Shown: positions 1 through 12,358, numbered from the stretch's first letter. The stretch: DNA of 64,000 nt from Lactarius indigo (GCA_025766275.1 JAFKAC010000007.1:2294001-2358000); one strand, 5' to 3'. The notes: generated from the letters alone by a model not told the origin. Translations and numbers: made by a program.

Positions 1-905
1 CCGGGCGGAGGCTCGAAACAAAACCGGGTTCTGACCTCCGTGTGCCCACAGCAAACACCGCATCTCGTCCATCTCGGGGCGGTACGCGCCGCTCGCCTCC
101 GTATCGTCCGTACTCACCCGCGCGTGTACACCTGGCGGCGGCGGCGGCGACGACTCCGGCGACGACACGGGGGACAAGAGAGGCGGACTCGTGCCAGGAC
201 TCCCGCTCTCGCCAACACTGCCCGTCCTCTCCGCCATCGCCGCGGCCTTCTCGCGGCGCCTCGCCTCCTTCCAGTCCCTCTTATCCATGATCCACTCCGC
301 GTCGATCCTTGCATACCCAAAAACATCATCAGCACTGCCGACGTAAAACAAAAACAAAAACAAAAAAAAAACGCACCCGCGGTCTCCAGGACGTACCTGC
401 CACCAGCGCACGCCACCGACCACGCGGCGGGCCTCGTGCTCGCCGCCAAAGGCACGCACGAGCACACGTGCCGCCTCGGCGCAGCACGTCTGCGGAACGG
501 TGACGCGCACAGCTTGGGACGAAGGTCCCGCGGGTGTGCGCAGGGCCGTGAATTGCTGGAGCTCCTCGACGGTGTGACTAAGTGACCGTCACGGCTCTTA
601 GCGAAGTGGTAGAAAGTGCGGAAGCAGAAACGTTACCTTGTTGACGCCTCCATGAAGTTCTGTGTCGACGATGTTTTTCAGATCATTTTTTGGGATTGAG
701 AGATGGGGGGAGGGGGACTCACGCGAGTGATGGTGAATGCTTCGTCGTACATCAGCTCTTCGAGGCGCAGTGGCACTGGCCCCGTTGATCCTTCCCTACT
801 CTTGCTCTTATCTTTGATAACCCTGTCGTAGTAGTGCCGCACGACGATCCCAATGGCGAGCGGCATGAGACCGAGGGTCGTCCTCGTCGTTAGTGAGGCG
901 GACAT
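1..905 (-). CDS. alpha/beta hydrolase copy A (5' part only, runs off left edge)
   Basis: This is the amino-terminal part of a hydrolase whose catalytic half lies beyond the window. The ATG at 903-905 opens MSASLTTRTTLGLMPLAIGI, followed by an RHYYDRVIKD segment and LRLEELMYDEAFTITR. After introns come LHTVEELQQF, AFGGEHEARRVVGGVRWWQV, an acidic/Pro/Ser-rich linker, and MDEMRCLLWAHGG, which begins the HGGG oxyanion motif. The same blocks occur in the same order in the two complete copies to the right ([11 protein letters not shown] and [32 protein letters not shown] and [13 protein letters not shown]), so this is a third member of a tandem family. Only about 170 bp separates its start from the stop of copy B. 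Function of the family is inferred: HSL/steryl-acetyl-hydrolase-like esterase. Catalytic residues cannot be judged here. Confidence 0.75.
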
Positions 906-1075
906 CCTTTGCTGGTTCTCTGTTACCGACCGGGGGGGGGGGGGGGGTATATCTGTATCGGGATGGGTTGTGGGTCATCGCGAGCGTCTTTATATTACTA
1001 CGCAGACGCCAGGCACGACACTAGAGCAACTGATTGCAATTGCAAGGGAAGAACTGACAGATGTTCCATGAATCC

Positions 1076-4000
1076 CTAATACAAGACCTCGACATTTCTC
1101 CTTGTAGGTCCTCTAACTACGCCCACGTCTTCCTTCTCGACAACACCACGCTGCAGCTTGGCAGTGAACAAAACAGCCATCATAGCCGCAGCCCCAGCGC
1201 TCTTCCACGAACTCAACCCTGGGCCCTGCCCGCCGCCGGCAGGGGCTGTAAACTCTAGCAACCACCTTCTATCCGCCGCCCGCGCGAACCGCAGTGCCTC
1301 CTCAGTGTCTAGCCGTCCGACGATACTGCTCGGCGGTGGACGCTCGTCCGCATCCAGCGCCCAAGCGAGCCTCCACATTCCCCCGCCGGCGTCGGCACCA
1401 CCTGTCGAGCGAAAATAGCGTCGCAGCGCCGCTGCACGATGCGCAAGGTCCCGACTCGCGTGCTCGACGTTGCGCGCGCGAGCCTTCTCGATCCCCTTGA
1501 TCGTCGACGCGAACTTCTGGTCCGCAGCCTGCTTGGCGGCCGTGTACCGCTCTAGAACGCTCTCCGGGATGACACCGACGAGCTGCGGGGTTAGCCTGAA
1601 CGCGGGAAGGTCCTCCTCGTGCTCAAGCGGGCGGACTATCCCTTGCGTCGAGACGCGCTCCCTGATCATGGGCATGCTGTCTCCAGGCTGCAAGTAAACC
1701 ATCAGAAGGGAGGAATTGGATTTGGTGTCATGATGGTGACGTACCCAATGCTCGTAAGCGGCGGCGGCGCCTGCAAACAACACAACTGGAGGTTCTTTCG
1801 GCTCCGAAGTGTGCCCCTCGCTGCACTGGCCATCGTCCCGTGAGCTACTTCGTGAGACTTCCTCGTTTCCAAATCGGAACATCTGCGCGCTCCGACCTCT
1901 TAATCGTTGTGATAGAGAAGCTACTATTCGATAGCGCTCCTGAGCTTTCGCACCCACAACCGATGGAAGCACATCGACGGACGGGTCGTCTGAACCAGAT
2001 TCACTTGAGCTGTCGACACTCGGATGGACCAGGAAAGAGCCGGAAGAAGCACTATCAGTTGTGACAAGTGGAGAGATCAACAACACGTTTTTCCGCGGCG
2101 CGTGTGTGACATGTCTTATGAACGTTACAATGGCACGAACGCAGAACTTGGCAGGCGTCGCAAAGGGGAATAGATTGGGCAGGATATGAGCAGCGTCTAT
2201 CGTGGGCGTAAATGAATACCTCATGCCAAAACGTTGCGAACGCCTTACCGTCGTATATTTGCAAATGTACGGCAGTAGCCCGCATTTTGTCCTCCTTACC
2301 TTCGATTGCTGGGTAGAACCTCTTCACATCTTCACTAACTGGGAACTTCTCAGGGTTCGCAGCGCGATGTGCCCTGTGGGATGTATGGTCAAATGCTTGA
2401 TCCCGGTCCCCCAGGAGAACATCACACACGTGTAGACAATTTCGTCCCTTAGCACCTCCCCATTTCCCGCAATAAAGAATAGCGGGGGGAGTCCGCCGAG
2501 GTAGCCCAAAGCAGGGCTCACAAGAGGGTGTCGGAGAAGCTTGTTTTCCGCGTAAAATTGGAACTGGGGAGTTGATGACCGGTCCTCGCCGTCACTTGGC
2601 ACAGGTACTCTCGTCCGAAAAGTGCTGCTACTTGCTGCTGTTCTCTCACGGCCATCATGGCTGTGCACCACATCGTTGGCAAACATGCGCAAGCGTGCAT
2701 GAACTTGCGAAGTCATTTCCTCAGACGGCGGCGGCCATAGCGGGCTAGGCTTGTGCAACGACAGGCCAGTTGCCGGGAGAATATCCTACCCCCGCCGGTG
2801 AGTAAGACAGGAAACGGCCCTAAAGACCTCCACCTACTGTTTCTGTGTTCGTCGTAATGCTGTGGAAAGAATGTGTCAAGTCGCACCATGGCGAGACCAA
2901 AACGCCCCCTGCTGGTAGTGGGAGACCTGCGTCGCGAACGACCTGTAAGAGAGCTAGGACTAATCCACCTCCAGAAGAGTCACCGCCAATGACTATCTGG
3001 TTTGGGTTTATAGGGCGGTGCGAAGCACCAACGGGTGGTTGGATAAGGTATAAATCTGCAGGAGCGCGTGGTCAAAGAGTTCACCCAAGACTTAAAGGGG
3101 TTCGCACTCACAAGCCGCAAGTACGTCCTGAATGGCGCAAGGGAACGGGTATTGCGGTGCGAGGCGGTAATCAACGGCTGCGATGGCTTAGTAACGCAGT
3201 GAGTGGGAAAAAGTAAGGACTTCCGCACCGAAAACGCGACCTTGGATCTTTTCCGCATAACGTTCAAGGGCGCTCCTGCCTCCGTCTACGGTTCCGAAGT
3301 AGTACCCACCTAGTTGGCATAACCGTCACCAAAGTGTTCCTATTTTTCACGAAGAATGCCGGAATAAAGACCTACCCCCGTGGATATACAACAGACAAGG
3401 AGTATCGTCCATCTCGGGTCCACGACCAGGGTGGGCTCCCTCGTCCTCTTCACTCGAATCATCAGACGAGGAGAACCGAAGAGGGGCCTGTTTGGCCTCC
3501 TTTCCACGACGCTGGCGCCGGGATCGGCGCGAGCTCTCACGGGCTTTCTCCGCAGTTACCCACTCGGCTTCGACACTACAACGCGTGTGAGCCGGGAACC
3601 CAGACAGCCTGCGGGGAATAACGGGAAGCGCACCCCTGAGTGCTACGGACTTGCCACCACTTGGTGCCGCCAAGTGTCTGTTTCATGACTTCCTCGCCGC
3701 CGCAAGCCTTTATGAGATGCGCGGCGGCGAGGTCGCAGAGGGATAGGGGGATGAGCGCGCGGACGACGTTCACCCAGGGCAGTGAGACTCCCCGCGCTTT
3801 GATGAAGCTCTGGAATTCTTCGACTGTATGCCTGTCGGGTCCAAGTCAGTCCGCAGAGCAGAGCGATAGTCATGGCTGAGTACGTACGTCGTCGCATCTT
3901 GCATGAGTTGCTATGGGTGTGTGCGAGTTGTTAATTTCTCTGCTTAGGGTACACACGCGCACGGTACATTACCTTTATGACAGAGAAAACCTGGTCGTAT

Positions 4001-4134
4001 AACAATTCTTCGTCCCGCAAAGAGACGCGGGAGCTGCTCGGGTCCTTCACGACTTTGCCATAATAGTGCTTCACGAAGGATTGGAGAAAGAGGGGCGCGA
4101 GTTTCAGTCCGGTCTTTTGAGTGAGGGAGGGCAT
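1076..4134 (-). CDS. alpha/beta hydrolase copy B, hormone-sensitive-lipase-like with long C-terminal extension
   Basis: Multi-exon gene starting at ATG 4132-4134 ([20 protein letters not shown]). Spliced blocks in order: an N-terminal region with [20 protein letters not shown]; an acidic linker; CLLYIHG joined across an intron to [11 protein letters not shown] (HGGG oxyanion motif); [29 protein letters not shown] with the nucleophile Ser; [14 protein letters not shown]; a Ser/Arg-rich insert; GNGEVLRDE in the acid region; and a segment before [15 protein letters not shown] that supplies the probable catalytic His. A basic, partly coiled tail of about 330 residues follows, with [14 protein letters not shown] and [20 protein letters not shown], ending at the stop at 1076. 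The motifs place it in the HSL family of serine esterases; substrate is unknown. The long tail is shared with copy C, so it is a real part of the protein. Copy B has Asn in GNGEVLRDE where copy C has Asp. Confidence 0.85.
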
Positions 4135-5186
4135 ATATGCGGGTGGGATGGGAGCAATGGAACAAGGCTGCAGGAGGAGGAGGAGAGGGGACGTTCCATG
4201 ATCGACCTGCCGGGTCGCACGGACTTTATGATGATGATGAAGATGAAGGCGAGATGATTAGGGCAACGAGTCGAAACAATGCGTGAGGCGAGGGATTGTG
4301 GCGGATATGTCATCACACAGTGTGATGACAGAATCGTGACGGCAGCCCCATTTGCGGTTCGTTGGGTGCAAGTCTGCAAGACACTCCTCGTTCCGATGCC
4401 GATGGCCATTGTGTCACCTTTTCCCGGCTGACACTCGTCTAGTCACGGTTTCGCAGGTTCGGGAGAGTCGTTGCTGTGTACTCGCTTCATCCTTCATTCC
4501 ACTAAAGTGGATGACCAAGCGGGTCGACGCTCCGAGTATCGTTATTCCGACCCGAGTGTCCGCCGTTACTTCATCTGACTCATCTCATCAAACGCATCAG
4601 CCATCGATCTCTCCAACGCTTCTCTTTCTCTGCAATCCGGCCTAGTATAGCTCAGTGTCAACAGACACAGCGATCACACCCTCTGTCCACGCCATCGTTT
4701 TTTTTTTATTTTACTGTAAAAAATATTGATGTCATGTTTGCCTCATGTCTCACACCCAAGCGGGCGCTTGTACCAGTTCATGCCTTCACGTTTGGGAGCT
4801 CAAATGTTCTCCTTTTTCCGCTAGATGCTGTAATCATGGCATTCTGCCGCAGTGCTCAGGTGGTCAATGTACATCCGCGCATTCCATCAATACTAGTTAC
4901 GTGGACATCCGAGTCGATCAGCTACTAGACTGCGCAAGGGCACTGCTAGGGCTTGGGGCTTTCTACATAGCATCAAAGCCATCCCAGATACACGCCCACG
5001 CCGCTCACTGCTTCCCCAACTGGCAGCACAGACCTGCCGGCATGCAAAATAGATAATCCCGAACACACGTCTTGAACCTTCATCAATGGTAGTTTTAATC
5101 TGGGTACATAGCTGCACAACATCTATTTAACAGTGTGAATAAGCTACATAGGATGTCCCACTAATCGTCGCAAAACACAAGGCCAA
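4135..5186. other. intergenic region between hydrolase copies B and C
   Basis: About 1.05 kb with no supportable gene. It holds the 5' flank of copy B, including a near-perfect palindrome at 4308-4330, a T-rich tract near 4699, and the 3' flank of copy C. Confidence 0.6.
4308..4330. promoter_or_regulatory. 11-bp-arm palindrome upstream of hydrolase copy B
   Basis: TGTCATCACAC, a single A, then GTGTGATGACA: two perfect 11-base arms around one central base. It lies about 175 bp upstream of the copy B start codon, a position suited to a dimeric transcription-factor site. I did not find the same palindrome upstream of copies A or C by eye. Function is inferred only from symmetry and position. 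Confidence 0.45.
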
Positions 5187-8100
5187 CTACTGTCCCGACG
5201 AACTCCGACCGCTACCACTCGCGCTTCCCTCCGACCGCCGCTTCCTCCCCAAGAACGACCTAAGCCGCCCCGTCCTCCCCGTCTGCGCACCAACAGCGTG
5301 CTCCTTGGCCGCCCTAGGACTCCCACTATCGCTCCGCGCCTGGGGGCGGTCATCCGGCGACACCGTAAGGAAGTTGACGATGACGTTCCAGAGGTTATTG
5401 CCGCTAAGCGCGCGCTCCGACGACAAGATCGCCTTATCCGCCACGCGCGCGAGCTTGAGAGCCTCCTCCGTGTCCCTCCTCGCGACGATGCTGCTAGGCG
5501 GCGGACGCTCGTCCTCATCCAGCGCCCACGCGAGGTTCCAGCTCGCCTCCACGACCGCGCCGGACCCGGGCTTCTCCTCCGCGGCGGCCGCGGCGGTAGT
5601 GCGCTCGCGGTCGAGGTAGTGCTGCAGCGCCGCGATGTGTCGGTTCGTGTCGCGCGACGCGCGGTCGATGTTCCGCTGCCGTTTCTTCTCGATGTGTCTG
5701 ATCGTGCGCGCGAACTTCTTCTCGAAGCGCGCCGTGCCTTCCACGTACCGCCGTACCGCGTGCTCTGATAGCTTGCCGACGAGCTCGGGCGGCACTTGCA
5801 GGGCGGGCACCTCGTTCTCGGGCTCGAGCGGGCGGATGATGCCTTGGGTCGACACGCGCTCGCGGATCATGTCTTGATGGACGGCAGATTGGGCCTTAGG
5901 GAAAAGGTATGTTAGCGACGACGCGGAACTTGGAATTGCCTTTTTTTAAATTTTATTTACCCAGTTGCCTGCATATACCCATGCCTCACCAGCCCTAGGG
6001 AGGTCTTCTGCTGGCGGTTCGGGGGGCCCACCAATTCTTGGACCCGCGACGTCGTCTGAGACATCCGACTGTGATATTGGTGTTATCTGCCCCGACGACA
6101 CACGGTTATCGACAGAATACGTCGTTGATCCGCTAGTCGCCTGCGCCGACGGTCGTGACCACAACGAGCTGCGTCGTTTGGCGCCAGTCGCAGCACGCTG
6201 AATTCGTGTCGAGAGCGACCTGTGTACCTTGGGAGAAGGAACCTGCAGCCTCGGCACCTCGTCCTGGGGAGGAGTGAGGGACGCCGGGGAAGTAATGAAA
6301 TGATGGTCCGTGGGAGATAATAGTCCAGGAGAGCTTAGTGGCGCCGGTTGCATGTTCGTAACGTGCTTGCAAAACAAGGCAATAGCGCGGTGACAGTATT
6401 TGCCGGGCGTTGTGAACGGGAAGAGAACGGGAAGCACGTGACCCACGTCTAGAGAAGGGAAGTGGTCAGGGATAGTTCTTCTCGCGACGCCTTACAGAGC
6501 ATATACATACCATCGTAAACTTGAATGTGCACTGGTGTGGGCCGCATGTGTTTTCCGACGTGCTTGTGAGTTGGGTATAAATCATTTGTATCATTAGGCA
6601 CCGGAAATCGCTCCGGGTGTGCAGCCCGATGGGCCCTACAACATCGTCAATTAACTTTAAGATATGGGGGAAAGAGGACGCACGTGAAGATGATCTCGTC
6701 CCGTAGCACTTCCCGATCACCAGCGGTGAAGAGCAGAGGGGGTAGACCACCAAGGTACGACAGCGCCGGGCTGACGAGTGGGTGCCTCAGCAGGCCGTTG
6801 GGTGCGTACAACTGGACCTGCTGCGGCACCTCGAGAACTTCGCCGTCAGCTGCGTGCAGCACGATGCCCCGGTTTACATCTAGAATCTCAGGAGGCGGGG
6901 GCGACGTCGTCGATTCAACATTCATGGGCCTGTCCGTGGTAGGGGACTCGGGAACCACGTCATCTGGATCAGAGGGGCGCGAAGCCTGCGGCGTTCGACC
7001 TGCGCTCTTTGAACGACGATAAATATCAACGATGCTCTTCCGTAGACCGTTATGTACTTTGGAGCTGACGTCGTTCGAGGGCGGAGGCCAAAGAGGACTG
7101 GGCTTGTGTAGAGAAAGGCCGGTGCTTGGTATCACGTCCTGGTGGTGGACATCGAATCAGATGGACAAAGTAAGATCAGAGATGGAGGACATACAGTGTC
7201 GGTATTTGAAAGGACGCTTGGAAATGAATGGTTGAGATCACACCAGGGCGATATGAGCACGCCACCCGCTGGTGCAGGGAGATCTGAGTCGCGGATGATC
7301 TGGAGGAGCGCCAGTGATAACCCTCCGCCAGCGGAGTCACCAGCTATGACAATATGCTCAGGTCTAACAGGACGATGCGCTGCGCCTTCCGGTGGTCTAA
7401 TCAAGAAAATGTCTTGACTTGTCTTCAATTTCTTTATGTTTAACACTACAAGACATCACTCACACGCAGCGAGAAGGTCTTGGATAGCACAGGGAAAGGG
7501 GTATTGAGGTGCGAGACGGTAGTTCACGGCTGTAAGGGAGTAATGGGATGAGAACGATTCAAATCAGATTCCCTCGAAACTGACCGAGGACACGCCCGCG
7601 TATCTTACGAGCTAAGCGCTGAATGCAGTAGCTTTTGAACGAAGAGTCGCATAAGCAGTTGCAGGGCAATTGTATGCGTCAAGAGCTCACCGTTCCTGGT
7701 CCACACTGCCAAAGTAATAGCCACCTGGGACATACGTCATCAAACTGACAATCCTTACGGGATGAGGGGGGGGGGATCCGTACCTCCATGGGAAAATAAA
7801 ATACATCGCATTTCGTCCATTTCGGGTTGGTATGTTGCACTGTCTCTCGATGTGTCATTGCTTGTCGGAGCCCCCGACTGGTGGCCAGCTTCGGCCCCAG
7901 GCGACAGTGGTGGCTCCGATGCGGCATTAGGAAGGTGAAGTTCAGGACGCTCCGCTGTAGGCTCCTGGGGCACAGCAGTTGAACCCCTGCGTTCCTTGGC
8001 GCGTCTCTGCGCGCTCTGCCAATCCTTCTTGGTGCTGATCCACTCGGCGTCCAACCTGAAGGCCAAGCGTCAAATAACACAGCCGATTGAGAGTAAAAAA

Positions 8101-8614
8101 AAAAAAAGGCCACGTACCCTCGAATGCCACGAACCTGCCACCACTTTGTCCCACCGACGACCCTCTTCATCATGTCCTCGCCTCCGAATGCCTTGATAAG
8201 ATATATCGCAGCTTCGTCGCAGCAGGACATGGGAACCACGGTGTGGACGACATGGACCGACGGCGGAGACGGGGTGCGCACGTTCGCGAAGGCTTGGAGG
8301 TCTTCGACCGTGTGCCTAGAAGCGGAAACTGAACATTTAGGTCCGACACAGTTGAACTGATCAGGAATGTACGTACCTCGTCGCAATTTCCATGAAATCC
8401 TTCGGCGAATGAGAAAGATCCACGTGCGAAACGGACAGCAGGGACGTGCCTTTGCAATGTTGAACACTTCATCATATAGCAGCACCTCTTTTCGGAGGGG
8501 GACGCTGTTCTTGGAATTATCGCCGGCGACCCTGGCGAAATAGTGTTTGACGAGGGTTTCAAGGAAGATAGGACCGACTGAGAGGCTGGCTCTTCTCGTG
8601 AGTGAGTTGGACAT
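5187..8614 (-). CDS. alpha/beta hydrolase copy C, hormone-sensitive-lipase-like with long C-terminal extension
   Basis: Complete paralogue of copy B in the same orientation. ATG at 8612-8614 gives [20 protein letters not shown]. Spliced blocks: [45 protein letters not shown]; a Pro/Glu-rich linker; [13 protein letters not shown] joined to [11 protein letters not shown] (HGGG); [30 protein letters not shown] (nucleophile Ser); [43 protein letters not shown] (acid region); QVYDG before [16 protein letters not shown] (probable catalytic His). The tail contains [14 protein letters not shown], a Lys/Arg-rich helix ([19 protein letters not shown]) and [21 protein letters not shown] see no inactivating change. 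Family membership is secure from the motifs; the substrate (acyl ester, steryl ester or xenobiotic) is not known. Confidence 0.85.
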
Positions 8615-9305
8615 TTTCAGAAGATGTCACAGTTGTGCGGGTAAAAATGAAGGTATGGAGCCACGCACACCCCGCTCGTTTTATAGGTCTGGGCAGGGCG
8701 TCGAAGAGAAGCGAAGAAGTATGTGTATTGTGAGGCTGTGTGTCCATGCAATGTGGCAGTCTCATTGCCTTGGCCATTGAGCCGCGCCTTCCGGAATAAC
8801 TCCTCCGAGTCTACACAATCTTGTTTGGTCGTTCTCTGCTCTCCTTATCGCCTCGACTACTGTGAAGCCTCTGGGAGCTGATTACATATCTCAGCGTTAA
8901 TCTGAGGTATTCCAACATTCTTGGAGCTGAAGCGCCGGTGAGTGACAGGGATGCGGTGGTGCTGGTCCCCCTCGTGGACTAAGCGCTTATTGTACAGTAT
9001 TTATCGAAGCGGAACTTGCTGTTAATTCGACACAATATCCAACAATATGCAGACTCAAAGACAATGCAGTACTGAGACGGTAGCAGACCACCTGAGACAG
9101 TAACAGACCTGAAACAGTAGCAGACCACCTTCAATTATGTAATACGATCATTAGCAGATAAAGGCTAGCGGCGGGAACTGCCGCTATGGCTCTCCTCAGG
9201 CACCTCATATCATACATATCATATCATATCGTATCATGTCGGGTACTGTACAACACGACTTAAAACAAGGTCCCCGTCGTTTCTCTTCCCACCAACACTG
9301 ACACG
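8615..9305. other. intergenic region with short tandem repeats
   Basis: No gene seen between the divergent hydrolase copy C and CFEM protein 1, so both promoters lie here. It contains imperfect repeats of ACAGTAGCAGACCACCT near 9066-9130 and an ATATC/ATCAT-rich stretch near 9205-9240. Confidence 0.6.
9066..9130. repeat. imperfect tandem repeat, about 17-nt motif
   Basis: GGTAGCAGACCACCTGAGACAGTAACAGACCTGAAACAGTAGCAGACCACCT-type series, seen as three imperfect copies of a CAGTAGCAGACC core. It lies about 180 bp upstream of CFEM protein 1. No function is evident. Confidence 0.5.
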
Positions 9306-9849
9306 ATGCTCGTTAGTCCTCTCCGCATCTTTGCTACCTTTGTCGCGGCGACCGTCATTGGCGTGTCCGCCCAGGATGCCTGCATCATTGGCTGCTTAAC
9401 CCAGTCCTTGTCCCCCAGCACATGCACTTCATAGTATGTGGTCGACAAGCCACTCCTCTGGACCTCCCTGACTTATTTTTCTCCCTCTAGTACCGACCTT
9501 ACCTGCGTGTGCTCCAACAGGGCCTTCCAGAGTGCTGCGGCCCAGTGTCTCAATGCGAACTGCACGACTGCAGAGCAGCAGTCTGCCCTAGAACTGCAAC
9601 AGGCTGAGTGTGGATCCGGTATGTACCCATACTTGTGCCTGTACATCCCCTTCTTTCTTACGTTGCACATTTTCAGGGTCAACCTCTGGCTCTGGCGCAA
9701 GCTCCACATCCCCACCCGCCAGCAGCTCTACCTCCTCCAGCGCCTCGACTCCCAGTTCCTCCAGCGGTGCCATCCACGATCAGGTCCCCTTCCTCAACGG
9801 CGCCATCGCCCTTGCGACCGTTGCTCTTGGTGGTGCCTTCATCTTGTGA
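9306..9849 (+). CDS. CFEM-domain secreted protein 1, putative GPI anchor
   Basis: Three exons join cleanly: 9306-9433, 9491-9618 and 9677-9849. The product of about 142 residues has a signal peptide (MLVSPLRIFATFVAATVIGV, then SAQDA). An eight-cysteine CFEM domain follows, with cysteines in DACIIGC, STC, LTCVC, QC, NC and EC, and the conserved Asp in YTDLTC. A Ser/Thr-rich stalk then leads to a hydrophobic C-terminus (NGAIALATVALGGAFIL), as expected for GPI attachment. CFEM proteins are fungal cell-surface proteins; some bind haem for iron uptake and others act in adhesion or host contact. The role here is inferred from the family only. Its closest relative in the window is CFEM protein 2 just downstream, with the same exon plan. 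Confidence 0.9.
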
Positions 9850-10992
9850 CCCACCCTGCACATGCCCATCTATATCTAATATATGCCGTTCTCATTTTTT
9901 TTTTTGCATACTCATTCGTGGCGGTGAGAATCCATGCGTTGTCATTTGTCACACTGCATGGCTTCAGCTCAGGTGACCATGAGGATGACGACGCAAACCA
10001 CATGGATCCGGTAGGAGATGGGGACTAGGCCCGAGAGGGGCCGTTCTTTTACCGTGTGCCTTGTTCAACACCAACACCCTGAAACTGAGCACCTCAAAAG
10101 CTCAAGCCCGTTGGCCGGCTCCTCCTACGAGATACTGATAGCAGAAAGTATCAATAAGATATCGAATGCCTGGTTACTGTTAATTGTGGCTCCTCCCAAT
10201 ATCTCCGAAGAGAAGGGGCTTGGCCGTCTCGCTAACCGATCTTGTGAGTTGAACATGCTCGGAAGATGTCAGTCTGTAACAGTCGACGTAACATAAAAGC
10301 GGAGTATTGGTGTGCGCGCTCCACCTGAGGCGCCCCAGAAACGACGATGTAACTTACTATGAACTTATAAGGAATGGCGTCTCGTGACCCTAATGGAACT
10401 CTATTCGGAGAGTGCCAGTGGTGTCGGGCCATTCAGACAAACGGCTTCAGTGTACCAAACACAGTTCCAGGCAGGTTTCATTGGCAAAACACTCTCTCGC
10501 CGGCATGTCGCGACAATTAACACGGTACAGAGTGCCACAGGCTCGCAGAGGCATCTCCCGTGTCGTGTCATACGCACTAGACTGTCAATTCAATCCAATT
10601 CGCCGGCTACCGACGATTCTTCCGAGGTAATTTGGCGTAACATATGTCCAGGCTGAACGCAGACTAGAGCCTCCTCGTCGGCAAACTTTTTGGAGGGTGC
10701 AGATTTCCAACCATTTTCATTATGTAGTTCACGCGTCCGACGCAATGAGCTCTAGAAAATGTTATAAAGGAACTACAATTACCACTGTAGGGATGGGCGA
10801 TCAAGCTACAAGCTCGTGGCTCGCAGTGGCTAGCTTAAAAATACTGTATGGCATGCCGTGATAGGACTTCCGAGCTCAGTTTGATCACCCCCGCGTCTCG
10901 TGACGTTGACATTTTGTATATAAAAAGTTGTGCAAGAACTCGATCAATCAAATCCACCTCCTTCGTTCCTCCCACCAGCACATCCTCACGCC
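9850..10992. other. intergenic region between CFEM proteins 1 and 2
   Basis: About 1.1 kb with no supportable coding region apart from short open frames without motifs. The promoter of CFEM protein 2, with a TATA element, lies at its right end. Confidence 0.6.
10917..10926 (+). promoter_or_regulatory. TATA box of CFEM protein 2
   Basis: TATATAAAAA lies 67 bp upstream of the ATG at 10993. A second CFEM gene (31462) has a TATA-like element at a similar distance, consistent with strongly regulated, inducible promoters. Confidence 0.55.
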
Positions 10993-11578
10993 ATGATTGT
11001 CAACCCAGTCCGCATTTTTGCCACTCTGTTCTTGGTCGTCGTCGGTGTGTCTGCTCAGACCACCTGCGTCCTCACTTGCTTGCAAAGCGCCTTGTCCTCC
11101 AACACCTGCTCCACTCTGTACGTATTCTTCCCACTCGACACGCCAGTCTCTAGACCCTCTCCCTGACTTTCCCTTCAATCCCTAGCACCGATACCACCTG
11201 TCTCTGCACCAACACAGCCTTCCAGACTGCAGTCGCCTCGTGTCTCACTTCAAAATGCACGGCTGCTGATCAGGCGTCGGCTCAGGCACTCCAACAGTCC
11301 CAGTGTGGATCCTGTACGTACACCCATGCCGACACCAACGTTCCAGTTTTTTTTCTTTTCTTGCTTTCTGACATTGCACATTTGCAGCGTCGGGTTCGTC
11401 CTCGAGCACCAGCTCCAGCAGCAAGAGCAGCACTAGCCCCGGTACCTCCACGAGCACCTCTTCTTCGCCCGCCTCTTCCTCCACCTCCACCAGCGGTGCT
11501 GTCCACGGCCAAGTTCCATTCTTCAATGCTGCATTCGGCCTCGCGACCGTTGCCATCGGCGGAGCCCTCATTCTTTGA
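10993..11578 (+). CDS. CFEM-domain secreted protein 2, putative GPI anchor
   Basis: Three-exon gene paralogous to CFEM protein 1 and about 1.1 kb downstream. ATG at 10993 gives MIVNPVRIFATLFLVVVGVS as signal peptide. The CFEM cysteines are in TTCVLTC, NTC, TTCLC, SC, KC and QC (eight), with Asp in TDTTC. A Ser/Thr-rich stalk (GSSSSTSSSSKSSTSPGTST) leads to the hydrophobic tail FGLATVAIGGALIL and a TGA at 11576-11578. Intron positions match CFEM protein 1: one inside the domain after the third Cys, one right after the eighth. This supports tandem duplication. Role inferred from family: cell-surface haem/iron binding or adhesion. Confidence 0.9.
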
Positions 11579-12358
11579 AACTGTCATTTATTATATTTTA
11601 TTTGTCGTTCTTTTTCACACGCAGTCTATACCCCCTGGTGGCCATCCACGCGCTCAGGCTTCCGTCCGTGGGTGGATACGTTGACGGCTACAAAAAGAGA
11701 GTGAACTTGTCCGGCCTACGTCAGGGTAGCTTTTGGACAAGTAGTTCGTATTTGGCGTGTATAGACATGACCTTAATCCTAATAAGTACATATCCGATTT
11801 TGAGCGCTGCGGGTTTCAGATCCCGGTCCGGTCCAGGGAACACAGCACCACTGATCAGTACTAGCTATCGATCAGTTGCCACGGCCCTGGTGTCCAACCC
11901 TGATGAGATGGTCTTCAATAAGTTACTTTGGGAAGATAATACAAAGCCGGTATGCACAAAAATGTGTGTCATTGTATTCTATGTTACTGTCATGAAGTTG
12001 TACGGGCTTGGTTCGGGGATGACTTGCCCGCGGTGCATCAGTGCCTCAGTCCACAATCATGATATCGATAGCTCTGTGATGATTCTGCAAAGAACCACCC
12101 CCGTTTCAGTCAAGGAAGCTGTGTGAGCATCCTATGGTAGTGGGGGTCGTCATCATTACATTAGTTTGTGTTTGCTAATTCGGTACAAATACGCATCCAA
12201 GAACAGAAAGTCCTAACTCTAGCCCTCTTGTCTTCTGACACATCGGCGGTCTATCTAGATTGTTGCCGTCACGCCAACATGGATGATCCTACAGGACGAA
12301 AGAGAAGCGCGCGGACACGTGAGCGGCAGTCCGCGTTGGTTCAGAAGTAAAAAAAGAC
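11579..12358. other. intergenic region, 3' flanks of CFEM protein 2 and the potassium transporter
   Basis: About 780 bp between convergent genes. Open frames in it have no recognisable motif, signal or splice structure. Nothing assigned. Confidence 0.55.

Noticed and set aside
933..947. Run of about 15 G residues just upstream of hydrolase copy A
   Set aside because: Homopolymer whose length is unreliable; no evidence for a functional G-quadruplex beyond the run itself.
9205..9240. CATATCATATCATATC series as a CRISPR-like or regulatory array
   Set aside because: Simple sequence repeat; CRISPR does not occur in fungi and no spacer structure is present.
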